Notes: generated by a model from the letters alone, not told the origin. A DNA stretch of 30,611 nucleotides from Apostichopus parvimensis (GCA_000934455.1 KN887036.1:59560-90170), one strand, 5' to 3'; positions 1-12,898 are shown, counted from the stretch's first letter. Numbers and translations: made by a program.

Positions 1-87
1 CATACATACATACATACATACATACATACATACATACATACATACATACATACATACATACATACATACATACATACATACATACAT
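1..87. repeat. (CATA)n microsatellite
   Basis: Uninterrupted CATA tetranucleotide repeat of about 21 units, running off the left edge so its full length is unknown. It directly abuts the C-terminal codons of the decayed reverse transcriptase on the minus strand, where it reads (TATG)n. It may therefore have grown from the 3' tail of that retrotransposon. Confidence 0.97.
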
Positions 88-405
88 GTTTTACAAGACA
101 CTTCTTATCAACACTGGATCTCAGGGTGCGTCGAAGTTGGTAAACTGTAAGCATGTCTTTAAGATAAGCTGGGACAAGATTGTGGTGACATTTGTAGATA
201 TACATCAAGTGCGGTACTGGATTCGGAGATGACAGGGTAACCAGTGTAGCGCGGCAAGAATTGGCGTGATGTGAGACGTGGTGGTTTGGAGACGCGGGAA
301 ACTATGCATGTTGCTCTCTTCTGGGTAACCTGTAGTCTGTTGAATCTGTTGTTAAAACTGCTGCAATAATCAATTCTTGAGGTGACAAGATTATGTGTAG
401 TTTTA
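88..405 (-). mobile_element. Decayed non-LTR retrotransposon, reverse-transcriptase C-terminal fragment
   Basis: Read on the minus strand and allowing frameshifts, the segment gives in order: NLVTSRIDYC, then LQVTQKRATCIVSRVSKPP, then SHITPILAALHWLPCHLRIQ, then YKCHHNLVPAYLKDML. This order and spacing, with the LHWLP block and the later PAYL block, are typical of the end of the reverse transcriptase of CR1/L2/Jockey-type LINEs. At least two frameshifts and a stop are needed to follow it, so it is dead. No endonuclease, catalytic YADD region or 3' UTR is visible. The (TATG)n tract follows immediately on the same strand. The clade cannot be fixed by eye. Confidence 0.8.
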
Positions 406-1909
406 CAGGCCTGTCAGTATTACGTAGTTGCATGGTTGGCACAGGATTTTAGATGCAACGTGGGGAGCCATAGAGAGGTGCTGATCGAACTGAACTCCGA
501 TAATTTAGAGTTATAGAAATAAATTCAGATCCAAACAGCCGTGATTTTTGTATGGGACCTTCAGGCCTGACGAGAGGATGGGTTAAGTGAGACTATAAGG
601 AGCCGGGCCCGGGTTCACTGAGTTAGGCCGGCCGAGGGTACTTGTGAGGATCGATTGTGTCAAGGTCTCTACCCACCAGAAGAAGTATTGATACGCCCAT
701 GAAAGGACCATGGATTTATTGAAGAATGGCTCCAATGAGATTTTTGTGGTGCTTAAAGATGAGGGGGGCGGGGGGGGGGGTTGCAAGGAAACCTTCCACA
801 AGATTCTTTAATAAAGATCATTAAACAAACATGCTTTTTACCACCTCTGTAAACAGCGCACCACGTATCTTGTATATAAGGGGAATTGGAAAGAAATACA
901 AGAATGTAAACCATTTAATCCTCAGTGTTCGGGTTTTCTTCCTAAGGTACGGAGACGAAAGTATACCCTTACCAAATGCGTATAATGTGCATGCATATTA
1001 CTGCTATATTTTAAACTGATCAAGATACACTGATCAAGATATCAAGTGCTATAAATATCCAAAAGTGCCCGCACAGCTGACAAAGTATTTATCTATATAT
1101 ACGGAATGAACGTAGTCTTTCCGTTTGGAAAACCCTATAGTGGTGGATTTATTTGTATTTACCAAATAAATTTTACAAAATAATTTGAGAGTGACACATC
1201 AATCAAAACAAAACACTTTGTCGTCAGTGTGTATAACTATCATATCGGAGAGTGTTTGCTTAAAGTTCACATAGTACAGAGGATTTCTCGAAAACGCTTT
1301 ATGTAGAAATTGCATGTAAAACGTTCCTCTTTCATCAGTCATAGACGGATGTAAAAATACCCCCCCCCCCCTTGTACCCCCTTTCCGGTAAGGGGTCCTT
1401 TGAAATTCTTACAACAGTTACATACACACTCACACATACACCCATACATACATACACACATTGTATTCTAAATCCTCTTATATAGCATGCCATTTTTAAC
1501 AAACAGGCCTTTTGAGTTAAATTTGATAATGTGGGTGTGCAGGCTCGCTCGGCTTTCGCTTAGTAAATACATGGATGATTGTTGTGTGCCCATTGGAGCA
1601 TGAATCACTACGAATTTACGACCTCTGAAACACATCGCTTACCACTTGAACATATTTTTCTGCAAAACATCAACGAATGGGATAACAACATACACTTGAC
1701 TACAAGTTACAACCGGTCACTGAACAACATAAATGTGGATGTTCGGCGTTCCATAGTGGACCTCCCACCCTGTTAGCAAATTCATTTTAACAAATTTAGC
1801 ATTTTTGTAAATTTGCAAACTGACAACCTATTTCCCCTAAGAGGCAAGTTCGAAATTGTAAAATTGCATCCGTTGTGTTATGATCACTGCTGTAAAATGA
1901 AAACAAGTT
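406..1909. other. Intergenic region upstream of the DEPDC7-like gene
   Basis: No exon can be supported here. Short open frames at 583-801 (-), 831-1019 (+) and 1579-1776 (+) have low-complexity or unremarkable translations. The stretch holds an 11-base G run (770-780), a 12-base C run (1360-1371) and CA/CATA-rich sequence at about 1420-1460. Decayed sequence of the same retrotransposon may extend to the right of 405 but was not recognisable. The promoter of the downstream gene should lie at the right end, but no TATA box or other decisive element was seen. Confidence 0.6.
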
Positions 1910-4900
1910 ATGGCAACATTAATCGGCATGCGCCAATTGGCAGGTAATTGTAACAGGTGCACAGGAGGTAAGAACCATTACGATATCTTTAATAGAAGAT
2001 ACATATTCACTATCATGAATTCCCTCATAAGTTTCAAAAGTTACTGTCACTGGCCCAGGCTATTGCCATAATGTAATGTACTATTACTAATTAACGTCAC
2101 TCGTTAGCATAGCCTAGTGCTAGACCTAGCCTATTGAAATACACAGCTTGTGCTAGGCCTAGGCTATGTGCTATTATATCCTACGTTACAACAAGCCAGT
2201 GCTTAGAAGGCTACATAATAGAATCAATAAAATACACCAAGGTCTCTTTCAATTTATCACAAGAATCACATCCTGAAAGTATACCACCATCCATAATATG
2301 TAAAATGCACTGAGCCTAGTTACCTCAGCAAAGGTGTCTCACTTACAAGTTACATACAGTAATATAATACATGTATGAAACTATGATGTAGGATATATCA
2401 GTATCACTTATCATTTGCTAACAGTACTCCTAAGAACAACTGTTAAAATATTAACTAGGCAAGTCAGTCTGGACAAATTGGCCCTAGCATTCAAGAATGT
2501 CAGATTTCAGCATTTAGACCATCCGCATGATTTACATTTCAATTTGAAGTTTTTGAGGAAAGACATATACTGAGTGTAAGACAGTAAACAGTAATTTCAT
2601 GTCATAGCTCCAAGCAATTAGTATGGACATTATGATGACCTTTTTATTATTATTATTAATTCCATTTATGACTTATTGCATGGTTTTTCTGTTTCAGGTC
2701 CTTTCAAAGCAACAAACTTATGGAACAACATTATCATTTATTTGAAAGAAAATGTAGATGTCCGTACTCGAAAGCATCGCATGAAGATGTTTGAACACTG
2801 CTTTCTTGGTTCAGACGCTGTTGATGTCGTTTTAGGGTATCTCAAACAAGATGAACATATTCGTCAAACTATAACAAGGGAGAAGGTCACTAAACTATGC
2901 ACGGTAAGTATTTATTATGTATGTGAAATTTGTCCAGTCAAAAGGTAAGACAAAAGATAAAGTTTCAAAAATATATCTCACATTGCAAGGAATAAAGAAA
3001 TACATTGGTGCAACTCTCATCTTGAAAGCTAGTTTCATTTGTGAGTTATAAAAATTTGCAGAAAGGGGCAAACAATTTCTGCCATTAGCACTACCAAAAA
3101 TAAATTTGAGTTGAGTTGCTGATATAATTGCAGTCAAGACACTAGCTCAGTTTGTGTATTAACTTTCAAAATGTAATCAACAATGGTGACATTACATACT
3201 GTAAAAGCCCAACAAACAGCTATTGGGAATATTGGGAAAGTTTTAAAACTTTTTTTATCGTTAAATTGTCAGAAAGTGTCTAGGTATTATCTGAAGTTTA
3301 ACTTGTCATCTAGGTTCATAGGGCATTTTATTTCAGGACACTATTTATTTTAGGGAATATTCATGGGTTATTACAGTACATCTGAATTTAATTGTTTTTC
3401 TCTTCTCTTTTCTTTTCATTTTTTGTGGATTTACAGCATTTTCTTGAGAGCAATGTCTTTGTGGATGCAGAAAGTGGCCCATCAACTAAGGGTCATTTCG
3501 AGGATAATCCAACTCATTACTACAGGTGAGAGTGAATAGGCAATCTGCTGAAGCTTGCACTTTTTCTCACACTTTCTTGCATTTTCTGCCTTTTGAAAAT
3601 GGTGACTCGTTGGAAGGCAAAAGCAGACAAACTTGTTAAAATATAGTTTGTAACTTGTAAGGATATTTTTTTCTGGAATATTAGTTATAAAAATTTATTA
3701 TTAACGGTGTACAGGTAAACCTGTAAATAATGCAAATATGGTCTGTATTTACGATGTGTATATTTTGTACTGCTGCCGTCCATTTGTCAGATCTCTTCAC
3801 ATATAAATCTCTAAACAGAAATGTGAACCTAGGCTCATCCAAATCACCCACTAGTCATATCAAATTATTGGTACTGTGCATTCACTGCCAGATATTTTAC
3901 AGTACCATGGTAACCCTTGTTAGCATACCATAGAAAAGTTGCAATAGAAACAGAGTAGGGAATTTGCTATGCAATAATTGAAAGATTTATGGCAGTTTTT
4001 GTCCATGTAACCATGGTAATTCTATTATATCATGACTGTAAACTCAAAAGTTCATACACTCCAAAACTGTGACATGAAAATAAAGTGAACACTTAAGTAT
4101 TCCATGCTTGTGACATCCTGCAAGTTGAAATATATCTTTGTCTTCAATCTTCAACTGAACTGACACATCTTTGTCTTCCAAATTTTATATTTAAATGTTG
4201 TTATTGTAATATACTGTACGGTGGCTTAATAGGGACATAGGGAAAAAACAAGTGTTCCCAAATCTCAAATTTTGACATTTTTTTCTTTCTTTTTTTGACC
4301 ACATTATTCAAAATTTAGACATTGTATCTCAAATTTTCGATTTTAATTAGAATAAATTTCATTAGAAGGGTACTCTTTCTATGAGCATACATATTATCAA
4401 CTGCACACAAATTTGGCAGTATATGTACAGTGCGTAGCTGTTAACATTTGAAGTAAATTTAAATATTGATTATTATTGTTATTACAGTATTTAAAAGAGT
4501 AATACTGTAGATTTCCCTTCCTAACCAGAGGACCTTACAAACATTTCGAAAAAAAATGCATTTTTGAAGGAAACTTATTTGTTAACCAGGGGAGCCCTGG
4601 TCTTAGTTTTGCACATTAAAAAAAAGGTGAGTTTAAACATTAAACTACTGTACCACTTTGAAGAGGGATGTGGAGGAGAGAGGGGGTAGGGGGGGGGGGG
4701 AGAAAGAAGGAAAGTACCGCTCATCAAATTCTTGAATATCTTGATAAGAACAAAGCTGTTGGAAAATTTGGTGTGTGAAATAGGAGGCCATAGTTCTTTT
4801 CCACAATTTTGACATTACAATAAAGTAGACTTTTATTATGTGAATCAAACCATAAATAACCTTATACAATGTTTTGAAACTTGTTTTCACCCACAGATTT

Positions 4901-7900
4901 CATTCCCAAGTCACAAATTCTTGTTCTTCCTCGGAGTGTCAATGCAAATCAAAGTATGGGTAAGTTCTGTTAATATTTCAGTCATGGGAGAAACTTGAAT
5001 TGGAATTTAACCACTGCAACAGGTTAACTTGATATTACTCTTGGAAATCTCTCTGCAATTTAATGTTGAAGATTGGTTGATAAACAACGATAGGATGATT
5101 ATAAAATTACAAGATGTGAAAGGAGCGACAGGTCAGTTGAATCAATTGACAGAAAAGAAGGTTGGGAAGGGGGTTGGTGGGTGGGTGGGTGTTGGGAGGG
5201 TGACAAATTATCTTGTGTATTATTATTCTCTAATGGCATATACACTGCCCCCAGGATTAGTGAATCCATTATGTTTTCAATCCTTATAAATCAGTCATAA
5301 CAGATTCATTTTTCATATAAACGACAGAGCAAAGAGAGCCTGCTTGGATGACATTCAACACCACTTCTCCTGGACAAGTTTGAAATTCATTTAGCAAGTT
5401 TTTTTTTTTAGTTTTTTTTATGGCCATAAAAAGTCTTACATTATATTTTTAGCATCTGAGGAATTGGTCTACTGCTTTGTATGTTAATTGGACTAAGAAG
5501 TAATCAAGACACTATAACAGAGAGCATTTTTACTATTATCTTCGCATTCCCCTTACCCTAGGTTCACCCTTTACAATCTCTTAGCTAGTAGGACAGACAG
5601 GAAGTCCTCTGACATCACACTTCCCAGAAAGATTACTAACAGTGTCTAGTTACAAGATTACCGACAGTTTATAACTTTCTATTCACAAACCATCAAAAAT
5701 TATATCCTTTTCCAACTGAAAAGTCCCAGTAGATCACTTACACTTTGACCTCCCACAATAACTCTCTACAACAGAAACCCTACACCTGTCTGTGCACCTA
5801 ATATCAGATCTCTACCAATAAAGTAACATTCAGTATGATCATGTCATTCCCAATGATGTCATAGTGTGCTCATTACTTCTAAGTAGCAGTAACCTCCGGT
5901 TAAGGAGAAAGGTAAATATGTGGACAGAGTAACTTCCTGTCCTATCCTCTGCAATCCATTGTCAAGAGTATTTCAGATGTCACTTTCACCAATTGCATTC
6001 AGTGTGATTCAACCTACAGACGCCCTACTTTGCACGGCTCAAGCGTGCTTTCCCCCCGACACACTCTTTGTATCCAGTAGATATCTAGCCAGATGAAGAT
6101 CTAAAGGAATCTGTTTAATGCAACTCTTTGTTTGTTTGTGTCTTCATTTCTTGGTCACCTAACCACAGTGACAACACTTAAAATGCTGGGACTTGGACGG
6201 ATGTTTAAAGGGACGTTTTCTCAAAAGTTAACAGTGGTATAGAAATACACGACTGATAAGCAGTGTCTGTTAATAATCTACCACATATCTGCCTAAATTG
6301 ATCTATGAATATTTCATTCCAACAGAGGTTCATCTGACAAACCCTTTCAGAGGTTAAAGAAGAGGAGAAGCTTTGGTAAAGGAAAATCTATGAAACTGGA
6401 ATTTGGGTAAAACATGTTAACTTTTATCGATATTTTTAATTATCGGAAACAAATTTACCCCAAAACAAGGGGGTTTATGTTTTTAAAACTGTTCAGTTTG
6501 GGTGTTTTGTGCTTTTGATTTATTACTTACTTGATTTTTTACTTATATTTATTTTATTTATTTGTGATACTGTGACTTTGAATGATACCACCATAACGTC
6601 ATAAGTCTCAAGGGCAGCTGTATTGGATAGTCTCAAACTTGACCTTTCAAACGGAGACCAAAGTGACTTCTAGAGATGTCCTCTTGTTTTTTAGTTGGAT
6701 TTCAATTAAAATATCACACATGATTCGGCTGGTTTGGTCAAACTATATCAGGACCAGACAGCTTTGTATTGATAACAATCACAACAACACTATGGTCTAT
6801 AGCATCTCATTGTAGAAAAGGTTAATTTTTTTTCCTTTTTTGTCATTTCAATGATTTTATGAAATATCGACACAAACTATGAACAGTTCCTCATAAATGT
6901 ATAGTGATGTGAATAAGCCTCCCTTAACTAAATCTATATGGAAGACTTCCTTCTTGTCACATTTTGCCCAGCTTATTTTTATGGCTGCTTTAAAATTTTC
7001 TTTAATATGTTGTGACTAATTTAGGCCCTATCAGAAGCCAGCTAATAAACAAGGTGTACTTTTAACGGAAACTCCAATGTTGGGTTTATCGAGTTCGGCA
7101 GTGTTGGAAGGAATCTTTGCTTCGGAGATACCAAAGTCTTCCCCAGTGCTTCGAAGATCGAGTAGAATATTGAGCTCCTTCCGAAGATCAAAACCACCGA
7201 GCAAGTTGGAGAACAGAATTGACGAGGGCATATCGGCCGAAGGTAAAACAACCACTTCAGTTTTGTGGATATAGTCCCAGAATCTGTTGATTTTCACCAA
7301 ATATGATCGACTTGGGAATGAATTTATTGTCTAACATCCAGGGGACAAGAGGTAATAAACAAATAATTTGATCTAATTCAATTCTTCGCATCAGTAAATA
7401 CAGAATTTTACTTTGCTATCACTCATTCAAGTGCAAGGCTCCGAGCAATTCACATTTGCAACGAAAAACTCACTTCATGTCTACACAGTAAACACCAGTA
7501 GTTTACTTTTTTACTTTTCATTTAAAAAATTTGTTTTTATCAAAAGTCCCAATTGACCTGATACAAATCTTACCCTTAGCTTCTAACCATTTTACTACAT
7601 TTCTCTAAATTGAAAGCTCTCGCTGATGTTTAGGACGCCCTTCTTTTTGCTTTTCTTTTTTTGGGGGATATCTTCAGAAAAAGATGAAATTTGGCAGGAG
7701 ATCATTGTACAAAGACTGCTGCATCTAATGGACATTCCAGTCCTTGAGAACATCTTGAGCTGTTCGTTACATTGTTTTTATGGACAAAACTTTAGCGAGA
7801 GTATCGCTGGGGACTTGTCGGCAGATATGCGAGAGGATTACAAAGGGAGCAGTCTTGACGGGTTTGTCTGCCTTTATCAATATTTAGCTAATGACTAACA

Positions 7901-10900
7901 GCATGTCCTATACTGCTGGTTTAGCTGTTGGAAGTTCACTGTGTGTCCTATACTGCTAGTTTAGCTGTTAAAGGACACAGCATGTCCTGTACTACTGTTT
8001 TAGATGTTGAGAGTACACTGCATGTCCTGTACTACTGTTTTAGCTGTTTAGAGTACACTGCGTGTCCTGTACTACTGTTTTAGATGTTGAGAGTACACTG
8101 CATGTCCTGTACTACTGTTTTAGCTGTTTAGAGTACACAGCATGTCCTATACTACTGTTTTAGATGTTAAGAGTACACTGTGTGTCCTATACTGCTGTTT
8201 TAGATGTTGAGAGTACACTGCATGTCCTGTACTACTGTTTTAGCTGTTTAGAGTACACAGCATGTCCTATACTACTGTTTTAGATGTTAAGAGTACACTG
8301 TGTGTCCTATACTGCTGGTTTAGCTGTTAGAGTACAATGCATGTCTTGTACTACTGTTTTAGCTGTTAAGAATACACTGTATGTCCTGTACTACTGTTTT
8401 AGCTGTTTAGAGTACACTGCGTGTCCTGTACTACTGTTTTAGATGTTGAGAGTACACTGCGTGTCCTGTACTACTGTTTTAGATGTTTAGAGTACACTGC
8501 ATGTCCTGTAGTACTGTTTTAGCTGTTTAGAGTACACTGCATGTCCTATACTGCTGGTTTAGCTGTTTAGAGTACACTGCGGGTCCTATACTGCTAGTTT
8601 AGCTGTTAGAGTACACTGCATGTCAGATACTGCTGTTTTAGATGTTTAGAGTACACTTTATGTCCTTTACTACTGTTTTAGCTGTTTAGAGTACACTACA
8701 TGTCCTGTACTATTTACCTTTAGGCTTTAGCTGTTTATAGAACAATATGTCCTGTTCTACTTTTATAGCTGATTCGGGTAATTTCATGTCTTGTGCTACT
8801 TTTGTAGCTGTTTTTTAGAGAAATTTCATATCTTGTAACAATTTTGGACTTAATTAGTTTAATTTCATATCTTGTCATAGTTTTGTGACAGCATGCCCTC
8901 AATATGTTTGTGAGTTGGGTAAAAAAAAATCTCTCTATGGTACAACAGTAGCTTCTGTTTTGTTAAAACAAGTTTTATGCAATGTTATCTTCAGTGATCC
9001 ATGGATCAAGGCCGCGATTAGATGTATCGAGAACGAGATGGAAGTTATCACCATCATCAGCCACTGCCACGCGAGAGCTCAGGAGCTGGACTCACCGGAT
9101 CTCGCCTATAAGCTTTACCTCTTCAAGTACATATGTGAAATATATTCTGCCGAGAGAGGGCCACTGATACCGCCGCAACTATTGGACGTCGTCTCCGCCA
9201 TCCTGGGAGCGTTAGCCAATGGGAAGACATCGAGAGCTATCGAACTCTGTCAAATCTGTTTATTGTTGGTGGGAAACCAAGCCAGGGATAAGATACAGAG
9301 ACTGCTTGAATTTATGGTGATCGCTAGCGACTCGAGGCAAATCAGACTGGAGGTGAAGGTAAGGATGGAGACCACAGGTGTGTTTTATCTCTTCTTTCTT
9401 TGATGGTAGAGTCACAGTATGGTGCTACAGATTGTTACAACAAATTAAAAAAACAACTGCAGGGCTTAAACTAAATTTCTTCCACAATATTACAACATTA
9501 GACTGTGGTAGGTAAGAGTTTAAAGCAGCATTTTGTGTTTGGTCGCCATTTTCTACTTTTTTGACATGTCCATCAAGTTTTTTACATATATCAATCACAA
9601 AACAGCAAACTTAGATATTAGCGAAGTTTTTGTCTGCCAACAACGTTAATTGGCGAGTAATTAAGGATATTTGCCGATAATGAGAAAAGTGTCCACGGCA
9701 AATTCCACATTAAAAATTAATCGCATACAGTACCCCCAAACCCACTAGTTTGAATTCAACCAATCAGAGATGCAGGTTTAGTTATGAGCCATTGCTAAAA
9801 ATAGATTCAAGACTTTGCGTTGGTACAACCAGGGTGTTGTTATGGAACTCCCTGGTACAACTGCCATATAGACTGTACACAAATCAAGCATGGTGTTGTA
9901 TTACGTATTTATTGGTCAATGACGTTCGTAGTGTTTAAATATTCATATTATGGGCGAGGGTTTATTGGGATCCCAACGGAAAATATCTTGGAGAAAAACA
10001 AAGTTGAAAGTTTTTTTTCGACTTTTATGCCATCATTTGAAGTAAGATTTAAATAAAAAAGCTAGTTATGTATGTCGTTATGGCATAGTGGAGTCAGTGA
10101 GGTTGAGAAAAATCATAGAAAAGGATGCAAAATGCTGCTTTAATTCAGACACTTTCAATCCAAAAGTACATTCATCTCGGTCGATGCCATTAGGTGAAAA
10201 ATTTCTGGTACATTTTCCATTTCTTTTACATATGTTTAGACCAATGATATTTATTTCTTGTTTAGACTATCTGTTCATTTGTTTGAAGTTTATACTTAAA
10301 TAAATAAATGGAATGAAGTGGAAACAGTAATAAATCATGCTTTCAAGGCGTATTTTTTTTTTTTAACTTTCGTTAATTTCTTTCCATCTTTATTTACTTA
10401 CAGACAGACAACCGAACTACAATTCTTAATCTCTTCAGACCCGCCTTGGTGGATAGTCCGTTGCTCTCCAATACTCAGTGTCTTAACTTGGTCTCGTTCT
10501 GGCTGGATTGTCACTTGAAGGTCTTGAAAGTCCCCCTCAGCGTTCAGCGGCATGCCAAAGATAAAATCGATGCTGCCGAGATGGGGCTAGAGAACCAAAC
10601 CACAGGTAAGATGTCTGCCACAGGTTTGGGTACATTTCAAACATGTTGGTGTTTTAATTTCAGACTCTCATGAAAACGGACCGGTCTGGTCTCTGCCTTA
10701 ACATTCCCTGAACCTGTTATCCACAATTCGAATACAGTTTGGTCAATGCTGTTGATACTGATATCCGGATATCTGAATCACCCACAGCAGGAACTCAACC
10801 TTGTCACCTCCTTCAAGAACTCTGTGTGTGTGCAATAATTGTGTACCTTAATACCTCAGCTGCTGTCAACTATGCAGGAATTGTCTACGGTCAACACGAA

Positions 10901-11331
10901 ATCCTGTATTTGATCTTTGGAACTGAACTGCAGACCTGTTTATTGTCTGTAGCTGAACCACTGAGTACCTATCGATTAAAATTGGAAGCTATTGACATTT
11001 GATGTTATCACATGTTGTTATATGAACATTAGCCTCCTGTCCTGAGTTAGGACCATTTTACAACAGCAAATCTATTTCCCCAAAGAATGTGTTACGTGGC
11101 TTTCATTTAATTCTCTCTCTCGCTCCATTTTCAGTAACATTCTGTCAAAAGATGAGTAAATCTGACTACAACCATCAGATGAATATGTCAACTCAAAAAG
11201 CTCTTCAGGATTTGACCAATCACATCATTGATGACACGGCAACCAGTCTAAAGGAAAAGAAACAACATCTGAAAGGGCTACAGAAGCACCACTCTGATGT
11301 CTATAATCAGTACTTTCCGGACATGGTCTGA
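1910..11331 (+). CDS. DEPDC7: DEP domain-containing protein 7-like, ten proposed exons
   Basis: Exons: 1910-1967 (proposed), 2698-2903, 3437-3525, 4897-4959, 6326-6406, 7025-7242, 7678-7861, 8995-9358, 10404-10605, 11135-11331. All have GT-AG borders and compatible phases, giving about 553 residues (human DEPDC7 is about 511). Residues ~21-120 form a DEP domain (FKATNLWNNI; GSDAVDVVLGYL; ending near HYYRF). A basic Ser-rich linker follows (exons 5-6). The C-terminal half matches the DEPDC7 family: DEIWQEIIVQRLLHLMDIPV, DPWIKAAIRCIE, ANGKTSRAIELCQ, and an end resembling the human one (TFCQKMSKSDY, KEKKQHLKGLQKHHSDVYNQ). DEP domains bind membranes or signalling partners; the vertebrate protein has been linked to CARMA-dependent NF-kB activation. 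The donor at 7862 (GTTTGT) is weak but phase-correct and gives a colinear protein. The first exon is the uncertain part. No AATAAA was seen close to the stop. Confidence 0.9.
7902..8740. repeat. 40-bp minisatellite in a DEPDC7 intron, about 21 units
   Basis: Tandem array with a strict 40-bp period; units start near 7902, 7942, 7981, 8021, 8061 and so on to 8699. Each carries a core like CTGTACTACTGTTTTAG followed by (A/C)TGTT and GAGTACACTG. Single-base deletions occur near 8330 and 8610. Degenerate units fade out up to about 8890. The array lies wholly in the intron 7862-8994: it begins about 40 bases after the proposed donor, and its decayed end is about 100 bases from the acceptor. Confidence 0.96.
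9520..10143. mobile_element. TTAA-flanked non-autonomous DNA transposon, long copy
   Basis: The segment starts TTAAAGCAGCATTTTG and ends with the reverse complement CAAAATGCTGCTTTAA, giving 16-base terminal inverted repeats including TTAA at each edge. It is 624 bp, lies in the DEPDC7 intron 9359-10403, and has no coding capacity. A homologous, inverted and internally deleted copy lies at 23773-24164. A TTAA target site would suit a piggyBac-like element, but the palindromic edge TTTAAA also fits a TA target, so the superfamily is open. Confidence 0.88.
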
Positions 11332-11539
11332 TGATGGAAATGTTTTTTATTTTTTTTAATTTAACCGCTTTTGTGTTAACTCTGGACGACCAGACCGTAC
11401 TTTTGGGTTGTCCGAACGGCAAATTTGATTGTCCGAGAAAATGTGGCAACATGGCAGTGACCTATATGTACACTGTATTAAGAGAGATGTGTAGGTTTTG
11501 TTGAATAGAGCACCAGCTTAAAAATATGCTTTATTGTCA

Positions 11540-11877
11540 CCAATTATAGCACGCTATAGCTAGGAAAGTTTTGTGATTATGTAATCGACCTGCCATGGTC
11601 ATAAATCGACCTCAGGCTCTACAATTAGCCTGCATAGCTTCTTAAACACCATTAGGCTCTTTGTGTAAACACTGTGTGGAAATATGTTTATGTCTACAGT
11701 GGAGTTAATCATACAGCATTCACACGAAGAGCCTCATACATGAAAAAATATGTGTCAGGCATTGCAGACTAATTGGTAAAGAGAGGTCATTTAATGACCA
11801 ATGCAGGTCGATTACATAATCTCAAGAAACTTTTCCATTATAGCATGCTATATAGTTTGGGTCTATACAGCAGACCC
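11540..11877. mobile_element. Foldback MITE, copy 1
   Basis: The left edge reads TATAGCACGCTATAG, then GGAAAGTTTTG and GATTATGTAATCGACCTG. The right edge reverse-complemented reads TATAGCATGCTATA, then GGAAAAGTTTC and GATTATGTAATCGACCTG. Similarity between the arms continues toward the centre near 11690 (GTGTAAAC against its complement in CATTCACAC), so nearly the whole element can fold on itself. A small hairpin, GGGTCTATACAGCAGACCC, closes the right side. There is no coding capacity, the target-site duplication is not clear, and the superfamily is not assigned. Confidence 0.85.
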
Positions 11878-12898
11878 ATAAGGAGTGATAGCAGTTGTGA
11901 TTGTACCTATTTTGGGGGTATTTAGTCACAATGCCATCTGAATTTGATGTGAACAACCAGTCGTCCGAACAGAAATCTGGTCATCTGGAACGACGGAAAG
12001 ACCATTCAAATTTAGCAGTGACTTTGTATCTTTTGACAAGGCTGTTAAAACATTGTGGTTTCAAGTATTCCATTGATTAAATCCATTTTGACTAGGTGTC
12101 ACTTCAGGTGCAGCTTCTTTCCAGCTTCAGATCTGTAGGGCATACATACTTACATATTGGATGTTAGTCTAGCCATAATTAGCAGTACTATGAGTCACAT
12201 AATGTGATAAACAACCTAGGCTAGTAAATAGTATTATCGTAATAATGTTTCGCCCTAGCCTAACAAAGGGGAAGATTGCTCAAGCTATGTTCATCCTACC
12301 ACAATTTTACATTAACTAATACTACACACAAAAATTCCCTCTTTGCAGTGATTACAGAATATCTTTATATCTTTATATATATATACTGATACATATCATA
12401 TGATTTGGTCGCTGCTACAGTAATATCCAAAGGGGAAATTTTGGAGAGACTCTAGCTCCACAAGTTTCATAATCAGCCTATGTTACATGTCTGCAGTCTA
12501 GTGATCTTATTCCTCCAGAATAAGGGCCTCATTTCTTTTGTTTATTTCTTATTTTTCATCCTTTCCCTTTTCCCCCCTTTTTTTTATTTTTCTTTGTTTC
12601 AATACCTTTGTATGTATAATGCCAAGAGCCACTGCTCATATCTTTCTGCCAATGACAAGTAACGTTGATTTGACGTTTTTCCAATCCCTTTCAAGTTTCA
12701 CTGCCTTTTTAATCTTTTGTATTTCATGACTAAATTAAAATGAAAACATAATGACACTGCCAAAGTTAAGAAGTTCTTTTTATTGGTTTAAGAATTAAAT
12801 ATTGCTCTTTAATAGATATCAACTGAAGTAGATGTTACACTGAAAAATCTTTAATTATTTGATTTATTATGGAATGAGAATTATTCAGGTGTTTGATA

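Noticed and set aside
583-801. 72-codon minus-strand frame with a proline run
   Set aside because: The proline run is only the translated poly-G/C tract, and the rest has no recognisable domain. It lies near retrotransposon debris.
4645-4890. 81-codon minus-strand frame antisense to a DEPDC7 intron
   Set aside because: Ends in low-complexity Pro/Ser from a G-rich tract; no domain and no splice-site support.
7031-7300. Antisense frames of 89 and 69 codons at 7031-7300
   Set aside because: They are shadows of DEPDC7 exon 7025-7242, which fits the family in phase on the plus strand.
7801-7802. Alternative donor GTATCG inside DEPDC7 exon 7678-7861
   Set aside because: It would leave one base over, while the acceptor at 8994 needs two. 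The donor at 7862 keeps the frame and the family alignment.
7902-8740. CRISPR array
   Set aside because: The 40-bp units are contiguous with no unique spacers, and the host DNA is eukaryotic. It is a minisatellite.
11375-12000. A larger inverted-repeat element around foldback MITE copy 1 (GACCAGA and CGGAC words at 11385-11435 and 11945-12000)
   Set aside because: The arms agree only in scattered short words by eye. Needs an inverted-repeat alignment before it can be claimed.
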